A DNA stretch of 64,000 nt. Origin: CAVSIP01 sp963728075. GTDB taxonomy: Bacteria; Actinomycetota; Actinomycetes; JAFAQI01; DASSKL01. Positions 8,922 through 18,447 of this stretch are shown one piece after another. The position numbers and the translations under genes are program-made. The stretch lies in the NCBI GenBank assembly GCA_963728075.1, contig CAVSIP010000004.1, positions 306,207 to 370,206 on the forward strand, in the 5' to 3' direction. The number at the start of each line of letters is the position of its first letter. Positions within the stretch are counted from its first letter, which is position 1. The notes below the pieces were generated by a model. That model did no database searches. It saw nothing but the letters and a program-made list of their open reading frames with translations, and had not been told where the DNA came from.

Positions 8922-11900
8922 CACCGGCGCCCGACGCCGGCGGCGCGCTACCTGCGCGAGCTGCTCGCCACCCCGTTCACCGACGAGCAGCTCGCGGTCG
9001 TCACCGCGCCGCTGTCACCGCAGCTCGTCGTCGCCGGCGCCGGCTCGGGCAAGACGACCGTCATGGCCGCCCGGGTCGTCCACGCGGTCGCCTGGCACGG
9101 GGTCGAGCCGTCGCGGATCCTCGGCCTGACGTTCACCAACAAGGCCGCCGGCCAGCTCGCCGAGTCGGTCCGCACGGCGCTGCGCCGCCTGCTGCCCGAC
9201 GACGCCCTCGACGACGAGCCGACCGTCTCCACCTACCACGCGTACGCCGCCGCGCTGCTGCGTGACCACGCGCTGCGGATCGGTCGCGAGCCGATGACCC
9301 AGCTGCTCACCGAGGCCACCCGCTGGCAGCTCGCGCTGCGGGTCGTGCACGCCGCGCCGGGGACCGTTCACGCAACCTCACGTGGACCCCGCCGTTCGTC
9401 GCCCGCTACCTGCTCGAGCTCGACGGCGAGATGTCCGAGCACCTCGCCGACGTCGACGCCGTACGCCGGTTCGACGCCGAGCTGGCCGCCGCCGTGGCGG
9501 CGCTGCCGAAGCCGACGAAGGCCGTGCTCGACCTGCGCGCAGGCGGCGCGCGCCCGCGACGAGCTGCTGGACCTGGTGGCCGACTACCGTGCCCGCAAGC
9601 TGCGCGGGGACCTCGTGGACTACGGCGACCAGGTGGCGGTCGCGGCCGACATCGCGCGCCGCTGCCCGGAGGTCGGCGAGATCGAGCGCGACCGGTTCGC
9701 GCTCGTCCTGCTCGACGAGTACCAGGACACCGGGGTCGCCCAGCGGGTGCTGCTGACGTCCCTGTACGGCGGCGGGCACCCGGTGACTGCGGTCGGCGAC
9801 CCGAACCAGGCCATCTACGGCTGGCGCGGCGCCTCCGTCGGCAACCTGCTGCGGTTCGCCGAGCACTTCGCCCCCGAGCGCGGCGTGCACCCGCTGCCGC
9901 TGATGACGAGCTTCCGCTGCGGCGGGCGCATCCTCGCCGTCGCCGAGCGCGTGGCGGCACCGCTGCGCACCTCCGTGGCGGCGGCCCGCCGTCCGGTGCT
10001 GGACGTGCCGCCGCTGGCGGCGCCGCCGGGTGAGGAGGACGCCGGCGAGGTGCTGGCGGGGCTGCTCGCCACGGTCGAGGACGAGGCGGCGTGGGTCGCC
10101 GACCAGGTGGCCCGTGCCGTACGCGACGAGGGCACCCGGCCCGGCGAGGTGGCGGTGCTCTGCCGGCGGCGTGCCGACTTCCCGCTGCTGCACGCGGCAC
10201 TCGTCGACCGCGACCTGCCGGTCGAGGTGGTCGGTCTCGGTGGGCTGCTCGAGATGCCCGAGGTCGCCGACGTCGTCGCGACCCTGCGGGTCCTCGTCGA
10301 CCCGAACGCCGGGGCCGACCTGCTGCGCCTGCTCACCGGTCCGCGCTGGCGGATCGGTCCGCGCGACCTGGCCGCGCTCGCCGAGCGGGCGCGCCGGCTC
10401 GCCGGCCCGCCGGCCGTCAGCGGCGACGACCCGCTCGCCCGCGCGGCTCACGGTGCCGACCCGGTGGACGTCGTCTCGTTGCTCGACGCTCTCGACAGCC
10501 TGGGCGACGAGGCGGCGTACGCGCCGGAGGCGTACGCGCGGCTGGTCGCCGTCCGCGACGAGCTGCGCCGGATGCGCCCGCTGCTCTCCCAGCCGGTGGT
10601 CGAGGCGGTCGCCGAGGTGGTCAGCCGGATCGGGCTGGACGTCGAGGCGGAGGCCGCGCCTGCGCCCCTGGCCGCGGCACGTTCGGCCAACCTCGCCGCG
10701 TTCCTCGACCATGCGGCCCGGTTCACCGGGCTCGACGGCGAGAGTGACCTCGCGTCGTTCCTCGCCTATCTCGCGGCCGCCGCCGACGCCGAGGACGGCC
10801 TCGACGTCGGCGGGGTGTCGGCTGCCGACACGGTGAAGCTGCTGACCGTGCACAAGGCCAAGGGCCTGGAGTGGGACGTCGTCGCCGTCCCCGGGCTCGC
10901 GCACAACGTCTTCCCGTCCGGGCAGGGCCGCTCGCGGTACACCGGGCACGGCAAGGTGCTGCCGTTCCCGCTCCGTGGCGACGCCGACGACCTGCCGGCG
11001 CACCCGTCGCTCGACGGCAAGGGGCTGTCGGCGTTCAGCCAGGACTGCACCGCCGACGACGCGGACGAGGAGCGCCGGCTCGGGCTACGTCGCGTTCACC
11101 CGGGCGCGGCGTCGGCTGCTGGCGAGCGGCTACTGGTGGGGTGCGACGCAGAAGTCACCGAAGGGCCCGTCGCAGCTGCTGCAGGACGTGCACGAGCTCG
11201 CCGGTCGGGGGCTGGTGGCCGTCGACGTGTGGGAGCCCGAACCCGAGCCGGGTGCGGACAACCCGCTGCGGGACGCCCGCGCCACCGACGTGCCGTGGCC
11301 GCGCCCGGCCGAGCCGGAGGCGCTGGCCCGTCGCCGCGCGGCTGCGGACGCGGTCCGGCAGGCGTCCGCGTCGCCGCCGCTGGACGCGCTGTCCCCGGGT
11401 GAGCGCGAGCTGGTCGACGGGTGGGCGGCCGAGGCCGACGCGCTGCTCGCCGAGGCGCGGCGGCTGCGCACCGTACGCCGCGAGGTCGAGCTACCGCGCC
11501 GGCTCACCGCCAGCCAGGTCGTGGCGCTGGCCGAGGACCCGGACGGGCTGGCCCGGCTGCTCGCCCGCCCGCTGCCGCAGCGACCCGGCCGGCAGGCGCG
11601 CCGCGGCAGCCGGTTCCACGCCTGGGTGGAGGCGCTGCACGGCCAGCGGCCGCTGCTCGACGTCGACGAGGTCCCCGGGGCCGGCGACGCGGACGTGTCC
11701 GACGCGGAGCTCGCCGAGCTGCAGGAACGCTTCCTCGCGACCGAGTGGGCCCGGCTGCGCCCGGTCGCCGTCGAGGCGCCGTTCGAGCTGGTCGCCGGGG
11801 GACGGCTGGTCCGCGGGCGGATGGACGCGGTGTACCCGCGCGACGACGGCGGGTTCACGGTCGTCGACTACAAGACCGGCGCGGTCCCGCGCGACCTGTC

Positions 11901-12069
11901 CGCCGCGGCGCTGCAGCTCGCCGTCTACCGGCTGGCCTGGGCATCCATCGCCGATGTGCCGGTGGACCGGGTGGACGCCGCGTTCCTGTACGTACGCACC
12001 GGCGAGCTGCTGCGACCCGAGCGGCTGCTGTCGGCCGACGAGGTCGCCGAGCTGCTCAACGCGGGCTGA
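8918..12069 (+). CDS. adnB: AdnB: UvrD-like helicase-nuclease partner of AdnA (apparent frameshifts)
   Basis: About 1049 residues after correction. Helicase motifs: Walker A AGAGSGKTT, LLDEYQDT, GDPNQAIYGWRG, HKAKGLEWD and YVAFTRARRR. The C-terminal nuclease has VVDYKTG and lacks the cysteine cluster seen in AdnA. In the known complex AdnB supplies the main motor. Frame changes are inferred near 8950 (+1), 9362 (-1, in a G run), 9540 (+1) and 11090 (+1); each junction restores family-like sequence at once. Four-base overlap with adnA supports co-translation. A palindromic repeat follows the stop by 8 nt. Confidence 0.9.
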
Positions 12070-12077
12070 CGGCCGCC

Positions 12078-12147
12078 CCACCCCCCCACGAGGTGCGGGT
12101 ATGTCCCCTTCTAGCGGGACATACCCGCACCTCGTGGGGGGGGGTGG
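12078..12147. repeat. Dispersed palindromic repeat, copy B (likely terminator of adnAB)
   Basis: This is the longest copy. Arms at 12078-12107 and 12116-12147 pair over about 30 bp around a loop of 8 nt. The core GTGCGGGTATGTCC and its complement are shared with copies A and C, and poly-C/poly-G flanks extend the stem. It lies immediately after the adnB stop. Confidence 0.85.
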
Positions 12148-12178
12148 CGGGGTAGGGGCCGGCCGTCACACTGGTCGG

Positions 12179-12703
12179 GTGCCCGCCGTACGCCGCCCGC
12201 TCCATGTCGCCGCCGTCGCGGGCGTGGCCGTGCACAACGCGTTCGAGCTCGGCGCCGGTGCCGGGCTGATCTTCCAGCCGGAGCTCGGGCTCGCCGGCGC
12301 GGCGGCGCTGTGGGGCACGTGGCTGCCGGCGTGGGCGGCGCTGGCCGCGTACGGCGGCCGGCGCTTCGACGGCCCGCTCGCCTTTCTCGCCGGCGGCGGT
12401 CTGGGCATGGCGCTGCTGCACTTCGTGGTCTGGCCGACCGGCCGCCGGTACGGCCTGCCGGTGCTCACCGCGGCGGAGGGGATGACCGCGCGGCTGCTGC
12501 CGGCGTACAACGCGGTGCTGTACGCGTGGGCCGCCGCCTCCGTCGCCGCGCTGGCCCGCGAGACGCCGCGGGGGCGGCGCGCGCCGGTGGTGCCGGGCAT
12601 CGCGGCCGCGCTGGCCATGCGGCCGAACGTCGACCGGCACCTGCGCTGGCTGCGTGCCGACGCCGCCCGCCGGCTGCGCTGGTGGAACCGGGCCGGCGCA
12701 TAG
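12179..12703 (+). CDS. Small integral membrane protein, hypothetical
   Basis: 174 residues with four or five hydrophobic segments (for example LHVAAVAGVAVHNAF and AALWGTWLPAWAALAAY) and a very basic C-terminus (RWLRADAARRLRWWNRAG). GTG 12179 gives the start just before the first helix; there is no convincing ribosome binding site, and CACACT seven bases upstream of the start could serve as a weak -10 box for a leaderless transcript. Its stop TAG at 12701 is also the first three bases of the TAGGGT box in front of the dipeptidase gene. No family recognised. Confidence 0.65.
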   Translation: MPAVRRPLHVAAVAGVAVHNAFELGAGAGLIFQPELGLAGAAALWGTWLPAWAALAAYGGRRFDGPLAFLAGGGLGMALLHFVVWPTGRRYGLPVLTAAEGMTARLLPAYNAVLYAWAAASVAALARETPRGRRAPVVPGIAAALAMRPNVDRHLRWLRADAARRLRWWNRAGA

Positions 12704-12713
12704 GGTGGCCGCC

Positions 12714-14105
12714 ATGCCGTCCGACGTGCGCGCGTTCGTCACCGAGCACCAGCAGTCGCTGTTCGACGACCTCGACGCCTGGCTGCGCATCCCCAGCATC
12801 TCCGCGGACCCGGCCCACGCCGACGACGTCCGGCACAGCGCCGCGTGGCTGGCCGAGCGGTTCCGTACGGCGCCGGGTTCCCGACGGTCGAGATCTGGGA
12901 GACCGCCGGGCACCCCGCGGTGTACGCCGAGTGGCCGGCGGACGACCCCGCCGCGCCGACCGTCGTGGTGTACGGCCACCACGACGTGCAGCCGGTCGAC
13001 CCGCTGGAGCTGTGGGAGACCCCGCCGTTCGAGCCGACGATCCGCGGCGAGGAGCTGTTCGCGCGCGGCGCGATCGACGACAAGGGACAGGTGCTGTTCC
13101 ACCTGCTCGGGCTGCGACGCGCACTTCGCCGCGACCGGCCGCAGCGCGCCTCCCGTGACCTTGAAGTTCCTCGTCGAGGGGGAGGAGGAGTTCGGCTCGC
13201 CGCACTTCGCCGCCCTGCTGCGCGAGCACCGCGACCGGCTGGGCTGCGACGTCGTCGTGGTCAGCGACACCGGCGTGTACGACCGCGACACCCCGTCCAT
13301 GTGCACCGGGATGCGCGGGCTCACCTACTGCCAGGTCGACCTGCACGGCCCGGACGTCGACCTGCACTCGGGCTCGTTCGGCGGGGCCGTACCCAACCCG
13401 GCGACCGTCCTCGCGCGCCTGCTCGCCGGGCTGCACGACGAGCACGGCCGGGTCACGCTGCCCGGCTTCTACGACCGGGTGGTGGAGCTCACCGACCGCG
13501 AGCGCGACCTGATGGCGCGGCTGCCGTTCGACGAGGCGGCGTTCCTGCGCACGGCGGCGAGCCGCGCCACGTACGGCGAGGAGGGCTTCAGCACGCTGGA
13601 GCGCCTCGGTGCGCGGCCGACCTGCGAGGTCAACGGGCTGTGGGGCGGCTACACCGGCCCCGGGCAGAAGACCATCATCCCGACCGACGCGCACGCGAAG
13701 GTCTCCTTCCGGCTGGTCGCCGACCAGGACCCGGCCGAGGTGGAGGCCGCGATGCGCGCGTACGTCGCCGCCGCCGTCCCCGACGGCATCGCGGCGAGCG
13801 TGGAGTTCTTCGGCGGGGGAGTGCGCCCGTGCCTCACCCCGATCGACCACCCGGCCGTGCAGGCCGCGACCCGGGCCATGCAGCGGGCGTTCGACGCCGA
13901 GATCCTCTACACCCGCGAGGGCGGCAGCGGGCCGGAGGCCGACCTCGCCGAGATCCTCGACGCTCCGGTCGTGTTCGTCGGCGTCGGGCTGCCGGACGAC
14001 CGCATCCACGCGCCCAACGAACGGGTCGTGCTGCCGATGCTGGTCAAGGGCGCCGAGGCGGCCGCGTACCTGTGGGACGAGCTTGCGGAGGCACTCGCAC
14101 GATGA
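12714..14105 (+). CDS. M20 family dipeptidase (two apparent frameshifts)
   Basis: About 463 residues after correction, normal for CNDP/PepV-like M20 dipeptidases. The zinc-binding signature is VVYGHHDVQPVDP, the second metal segment RGAIDDKGQ, the catalytic Glu pair VEGEEEFGSP, and further ligands lie in VVVSDTG and the late HAPNERV. The lid domain between has GGYTGPGQKTIIPT. Frame slips of -1 near 12874 and +1 near 13115 cancel, and sequence on both sides is conserved, so these look like errors. TAGGGT at 12701-12706 is 7 nt from ATG 12714, a leaderless-type promoter. The stop overlaps the nudC ATG (ATGA). Cytosolic peptide hydrolysis is the expected role. Confidence 0.88.
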   Translation: MPSDVRAFVTEHQQSLFDDLDAWLRIPSISADPAHADDVRHSAAWLAERFRTAPGSRRSRSGRPPGTPRCTPSGRRTTPPRRPSWCTATTTCSRSTRWSCGRPRRSSRRSAARSCSRAARSTTRDRCCSTCSGCDAHFAATGRSAPPVTLKFLVEGEEEFGSPHFAALLREHRDRLGCDVVVVSDTGVYDRDTPSMCTGMRGLTYCQVDLHGPDVDLHSGSFGGAVPNPATVLARLLAGLHDEHGRVTLPGFYDRVVELTDRERDLMARLPFDEAAFLRTAASRATYGEEGFSTLERLGARPTCEVNGLWGGYTGPGQKTIIPTDAHAKVSFRLVADQDPAEVEAAMRAYVAAAVPDGIAASVEFFGGGVRPCLTPIDHPAVQAATRAMQRAFDAEILYTREGGSGPEADLAEILDAPVVFVGVGLPDDRIHAPNERVVLPMLVKGAEAAAYLWDELAEALAR

Positions 14106-14950
14106 CCCAGCCGGCCCTGTCCCGGGCGGCGCTCGACCGCGCCGCCGAGCACCGCCGCGATGCCGACTGGCTCGCCGCCGCCTGGACCGACGAGCGGGGC
14201 CGGGTGCTCGTCGTCGACGCCAAGGGCCGTGCCCTGCTCGACGGCGAGACGCTGGCGCTGCTGCCGCCGTCGGAGGCGCCGGAGGGGGAGCGGTTCCTGC
14301 TCGGCGTCGACGGTGACGGCGTCGCGTACTGGGCGGTCGCAGCCGACCTGCCGAGGCGGCTCGGCGCCCGCCCGCAGGGGCTGCGCGAGGTGGGCGCGCT
14401 GCTGCCCGACCGCGACGCCGGCATGTTCGTCCAGGCGGTCGCGCTGGCGAACTGGCACGCGGCCCACCCGTGCTGCGCCCGCTGCGGCGAGGCGACGTAC
14501 GTCGAGCAGGCCGGCTACGTCCGCCGCTGCCCGGCCGACGGCAGCGAGCACTTCCCGCGTACGGACCCGGCCGTGATCATGCTGGTGACCGACGGTGCGG
14601 ACCGGGCGCTGCTCGCCCGCCAGCCGGCCTGGCCGCCCGGCTTCTACTCGACGCTCGCCGGTTTCGTGGAGCCGGGGGAGTCGCTCGAGCAGGCGGTGGC
14701 GCGCGAGGTGCTCGAGGAGGTCGGGGTCGTCGTCCGCGACGTCCGCTACCAGGGCAGCCAGCCGTGGCCGTTCCCGTCCAGCCTCATGCTCGGGTTCACC
14801 GCGGTCGCCGACGTGGGCGAGGTGCGCCTGGGTGACGGCGAGATCGAGGACGCGCGCTGGCTCACCCGTGAGCAGGTCCGCTCGGGTGAGGTCCGTACCC
14901 CGCCCGCCGTCTCGATCGCCTACCGGCTCATCGCCGACTGGCTGGGCTGA
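14102..14950 (+). CDS. nudC: NAD(H)/RNA-cap pyrophosphatase NudC
   Basis: 282 residues with the three-part NudC layout: an N-terminal domain, a zinc ribbon (CARCGEATYVEQAGYVRRC; the second Cys pair appears reduced, with only one clear Cys), and a Nudix domain with GFVEPGESLEQAVAREVLEEVG, which matches the GX5EX7REUXEEXGU box. The NudC tag SQPWPFPSSLMLGF follows. The enzyme hydrolyses NADH to NMNH and AMP and can decap NAD-RNA. It starts on the ATGA overlap with the dipeptidase, and its 3' end overlaps the opposite-strand zinc-ribbon gene by 23 nt. In mycobacteria nudC also lies near adnAB and uvrD2. Confidence 0.93.
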   Translation: MTQPALSRAALDRAAEHRRDADWLAAAWTDERGRVLVVDAKGRALLDGETLALLPPSEAPEGERFLLGVDGDGVAYWAVAADLPRRLGARPQGLREVGALLPDRDAGMFVQAVALANWHAAHPCCARCGEATYVEQAGYVRRCPADGSEHFPRTDPAVIMLVTDGADRALLARQPAWPPGFYSTLAGFVEPGESLEQAVAREVLEEVGVVVRDVRYQGSQPWPFPSSLMLGFTAVADVGEVRLGDGEIEDARWLTREQVRSGEVRTPPAVSIAYRLIADWLG

Positions 14951-15101
14951 CCGGGCTCAGCGGCTCCCGGCACTCCGGGCAGCGCCACAGCTCGGGCCGG
15001 CGGTTGAGGACGAGCAGCGCAAGGGGTACGACCGCATGGCAGCTGCGGCACAGGGTGCCGGCCTGATCGAGGGTGTCCGCGAGGGTGTCCGGGGTCGTCA
15101 T
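14928..15101 (-). CDS. Small zinc-ribbon protein, hypothetical
   Basis: 57 residues: a short helix, then two Cys pairs (LCRSCH and CPEC) about 24 residues apart, as in a minimal zinc ribbon. ATG 15101 has a strong AGGAGG seven bases upstream, which makes a real gene likely despite the small size. The 3' end overlaps nudC tail-to-tail. Function unknown; it could be a nucleic-acid or protein-binding ribbon. Confidence 0.7.
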   Translation of the reverse strand: MTTPDTLADTLDQAGTLCRSCHAVVPLALLVLNRRPELWRCPECREPLSPVSPASRR

Positions 15102-15157
15102 GGCGCACCTCCTGGCCCACACTGTGCCCGCGTACGAGCGCATACAGTGCATCTCTC

Positions 15158-15172
15158 GTGACAAATAGTCAC
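15158..15172. promoter_or_regulatory. Perfect inverted repeat GTGAC-AAATA-GTCAC
   Basis: A 5+5 bp palindrome with an AT-rich centre lies in the 170-nt gap between the divergent zinc-ribbon gene and the hemerythrin gene. Its position between two divergent starts would suit an operator. No regulator is assigned. Confidence 0.3.
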
Positions 15173-15271
15173 ATCGGATGGCATGGAAGGGGACATCCGG
15201 CGAAACCGAGGACATCGCGCCGCGGCTGAGTGATGATTTCGGCACCGCCCGCGCCGTTCCCGGAGTGATGG

Positions 15272-15931
15272 ATGTCCGTACCTGCCGCCCGCCAGCCCGA
15301 GGTCGACCTGACGATCGTCCGGCTCATCCACGACGCGTTCCGGCGTGACTTCGCAGCGCTGCTCGCCGCGCTGCGGGCGCTCCCGGTCGGCGCGAAGGAG
15401 CCGGCGCAGGGGCTGGTCCGCTTCTACGACCACCTCGTCGAGCAGCTGCACCACCACCACGCCATCGAGGACGAGGCGCTCGTCCCCCTGCTCGCGGCGA
15501 AGGTCGAGCGTGACCCGGCCGCGCAGGCCGTCCTGGCGAAGGTCGCCGAGCAGCACCGCGCGCTCGACGCCGTCCTCACCCGCGTGGACGACGGCATGCG
15601 GCGCGTACGCGAGCTCGGCGCGACCGGGCAGGCGCTGTTCAGCGCGTTCGAGGACCTGATCGCGCACCTGGACGGCCACCTCGCCGACGAGGAGCGCGAC
15701 GCGTTCCCGCTCGTCGAGCGGCTGCTGACACCGACCGAGTTCGCACAGTTCGAGCAGGCGACGAAGAAGGCGATGGGTCTCAAGGGGGCGCGGCTGTTCT
15801 TCCCGTGGATCCTCGAGACCGCGAGCGAGGACGACGCCCGTCACGTCCTGGGCGAGCTGCCCGCGCCGCTGCGCCTGCTCTACCGCAAGCGCTGGGCCCC
15901 GCGGTACGCCCGCGACCTGGCCCTGCACTAG
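15272..15931 (+). CDS. Hemerythrin domain protein
   Basis: 219 residues. A four-helix hemerythrin-like domain is indicated by metal-ligand helices: HDAFRRDFAALL, the His-rich HLVEQLHHHHAIEDE, EQHRALD and HLDGHLADEERDAFPLVE. These match the spaced His/Glu ligands of a di-iron site. The C-terminal third is a separate helical region (FFPWILETASEDDARHVL). Such proteins bind oxygen or sense iron and redox state in actinobacteria. The ATG lies 8-9 nt after a weak purine-rich stretch (cccggagtg). It stands alone between two oppositely oriented genes. Confidence 0.85.
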   Translation: MSVPAARQPEVDLTIVRLIHDAFRRDFAALLAALRALPVGAKEPAQGLVRFYDHLVEQLHHHHAIEDEALVPLLAAKVERDPAAQAVLAKVAEQHRALDAVLTRVDDGMRRVRELGATGQALFSAFEDLIAHLDGHLADEERDAFPLVERLLTPTEFAQFEQATKKAMGLKGARLFFPWILETASEDDARHVLGELPAPLRLLYRKRWAPRYARDLALH

Positions 15932-15994
15932 CGCGCGGCGCCCCGCTGCCGTACGGCCGCGAGACAGATCAACTCGCAGGCCCCGACGTACCGG

Positions 15995-16774
15995 TCAGCC
16001 GAGTGGGGCGCGGCCGGGGCCGGGGGGTCCGGCGAAGCACTGGGCGATGTCGAGCCACTCGTGGGCGAGCTCGCCCTCGGCGACGAGTGCGGTGTCCGTA
16101 CGGTGGCGCCGCTGGGTGACCAGCAGGCAGAAGTCCTCTGCGGTGCCGGTGACCCGGTCACGGGCCGACGGGTCGCCCCACGTCCACAGCGAGCCGTCCG
16201 GCGCCACCAGCTCGACGTACACCTCGCCGGCCGGTGCGGGCAGCCCGCGGTTGACGTAGGAGAACCCGCGGGTGCGTACGCCGAGGTGGCAGATGTGCCG
16301 CAGCCGCGCGCTCGGCTCGCGGTGCACGCCGAGCGCGTCGGCGACGTCCTGGCCGTGCGCCCAGTACTCCATCAGCCGCGCGGTCGCGAACGACAGCGGG
16401 TTCATCGGCGGGCCGTACCACGGCAGCTTCACCCCCGGGTCCACGCCGGTCAGCGCGGCCACCAGCCGCTCCCGGTTGTCCCGCCAGCTCGCGAGCAGGT
16501 CGGCCGCGGACAGTGCCCGCATCCGCGCGACCGCGCGCTCCATGAACCCGTCGGCGTCGGCGACCAGCTCGCCGAGCGTGGCGTTGAACGCGTCCGCGTC
16601 GGTCACCGCGACCAGCGCCTCCCCGTCGAAGAACGCCAGGTGCCCGACCGTGTCGCGGATGCTCCAGCCCTCCGCCGGGGTCGCCCGGTCCAGGTCGTCG
16701 GCGCCCGCAACCACGGCGTCGAGGTCGGCCATCTCGGCCCGCAGGTCGGTGAGCACGTCGGTGAGGTCTGCCAC
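15995..16774 (-). CDS. TIGR03084-like / maleylpyruvate-isomerase-fold protein
   Basis: 259 residues of the DinB/MDMPI type: an N-terminal helix bundle with GWSIRDTVGHLAFFDGEAL (the His is one of the metal ligands in this fold) and LMEYWAHGQDVADALG (second His-containing helix), then a C-terminal beta-rich domain. Members are often mycothiol-dependent metal enzymes; the substrate is not known. GTG 16774 is chosen because TACGGT (16786-16781 on this strand) lies 6 nt upstream, a leaderless pattern. It is divergent from the carboxylase gene with 33 nt between starts, so the two promoters overlap. Confidence 0.75.
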   Translation of the reverse strand: MADLTDVLTDLRAEMADLDAVVAGADDLDRATPAEGWSIRDTVGHLAFFDGEALVAVTDADAFNATLGELVADADGFMERAVARMRALSAADLLASWRDNRERLVAALTGVDPGVKLPWYGPPMNPLSFATARLMEYWAHGQDVADALGVHREPSARLRHICHLGVRTRGFSYVNRGLPAPAGEVYVELVAPDGSLWTWGDPSARDRVTGTAEDFCLLVTQRRHRTDTALVAEGELAHEWLDIAQCFAGPPGPGRAPLG

Positions 16775-16807
16775 GCGCGGACCGTAGCGCAGGGCAGACT
16801 GCAGGCC

Positions 16808-18375
16808 ATGGCGGAGTGGCAGCCCGAGCTCGAGGAGATGCAGCGTCGCCGTGAGCTCGCGGCGCGGATGGGTGGCGAGGAGCGGGTCGCCCGCCAGCAC
16901 GCCAACGGCCGGCTGACCGTACGCGAGCGCGTCGACGCCCTGGTCGACCCCGGCACCTGGCGCGAGGTCGGGACGTTCACCGGTGTCGGCTCGTACGACC
17001 CGGACGGCACGCTGCTCGGCCTCACGCCGGCGAACATGGTGACCGGTCAGGCGCGGCTGGACGGGCGGCGCGTCGTGGTCTCCGCCGACGACTTCACCGT
17101 CCGCGGCGGGGCGGCCGACGCGGCGATCCACGCCAAGCAGGTGGCCGCGGAGCGGGCGGCGTACGGGCAGCGGGTGCCGATCGTCCGGCTCATCGACGGC
17201 ACCGGCGGCGGCGGCAGCGTGAAGACCCTGGAGACGGCGTCGCGCACGTACGTCCCGGAGAACCCGGGCTGGGAGCACGTCGTCGCCAACCTCGGCGCCG
17301 TGCCGGTGGTCGCGCTCGGCGCTCGGCCCGGTCGCCGGCCTCGGCGCGGCGCGGCTGGTCACCAGCCACGTCTCGCTGATGGTCAAGGGCACCAGCCAGG
17401 TGTTCATCGCCGGCCCGGCCGTGGTCGAGGCGGGCATGCGGGAGTCGGTCGACAAGGAGGAGCTCGGCGGCTGGCAGCTGTGCGCCCGCGCCGGCACGGT
17501 GGACCTGGTCGCCGACAGCGAGGCGGACGCCTTCGCGCTGACCCGCCGGGTGCTGTCGTACCTGCCGCGCAGCGTCTGGCACCTGCCCGAGCGCGGTCCC
17601 GTCGACGACGACCCGCAGCGCCGGGACGACTGGCTGCGGGACGCCGTGCCCCGCAGCCGCCGCGCGCCGTACGACGTCCGCCGCGTCCTCGACGCCGTGT
17701 TCGACCGGGGCAGCGTGCTCGAGCTGGGACGCCGCTACGCCCCGGCCACGGTGACCGCGCTCGCCCGGCTCGACGGCTGGCCGGTCGCGGTGCTCGCGAG
17801 CGACCCGCGGGTGTACGGCGGCGGGCTGACCGCCGACGGCAGCGACAAGATGACCCGCTTCGTCGACCTGGCCGACACCTTCCACCTGCCGGTCGTGCAC
17901 CTGGTCGACCAGCCCGGCTTCGTCATCGGCACCGGTGCCGGAGAAGGCGGGCACCATCCGCCGTGGCAGCCGCGCGCTGGCCGCGGTGTACCAGTCGAGC
18001 GTGCCGTGGGCGAGCGTGCTCGTCCGGCGGGTGTTCGGCGTCGCGGGCGCCGCGCACCGGCCGCACCACCGGCACACCTACCGGATCGCGTGGCCGTCCG
18101 GTGACTGGGGCTCGCTGCCGATCGAGGGCGGGCTCGAGGTCGCCTTCAAGCGGGTGATCGCGGAGGCCGGCGAGGAGGGGGAGCGGCTGAAGGCCGAGAT
18201 CGCCGAGCGGCTGGAGGCGGTGCGCTCACCGTTCCGTACGGCGGAGGCGTTCCTCGTCGAGGAGATCGTCGACCCGGCCGACACCCGGCCGCTGCTCACC
18301 GAGTGGGCGCAGGCGGCGTACGAGGTCCTCGGCAGCGAGCCACCCGGCCCCACCGCTCGCCCGCTGCGCCCCTGA
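16808..18375 (+). CDS. Acyl-CoA carboxylase carboxyltransferase (beta) subunit, two apparent frameshifts
   Basis: About 521 residues after correction, normal for PccB/AccD-type carboxyltransferases. Recognisable parts are the N-terminal ARQHANGRLTVRERVDALVD, the acyl-CoA half with LIDGTGGGGSV and LVTSHVSLMVKGTSQVFIAGP, and the carboxybiotin half with GSDKMTRFVDLADTFHLPVVHLVDQPGF and EKAGTIRRG. The family transfers carboxyl from biotin to acyl-CoA. Extra single bases are inferred near 17316 (within a duplicated GCGCTC) and 17935. No biotin carboxylase gene is adjacent, so the substrate (acetyl-, propionyl- or methylcrotonyl-CoA) is not decided. A palindromic repeat follows immediately. Confidence 0.88.
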
Positions 18376-18437
18376 CCCCCCAACGAAGTGCGGGTATGTC
18401 CCCGTAGAAGGGGACATACCCGCACCTCGTGAGGGGG
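18376..18437. repeat. Dispersed palindromic repeat, copy C (bidirectional terminator position)
   Basis: Arms at about 18376-18403 and 18410-18437 pair through GTGCGGGTATGTCCCC and its exact complement, with a 6-nt loop. It sits between convergent genes, beginning right at the carboxylase stop. The core is the same as in copies A and B. Confidence 0.85.
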
Positions 18438-18447
18438 AGGGGGCGGG

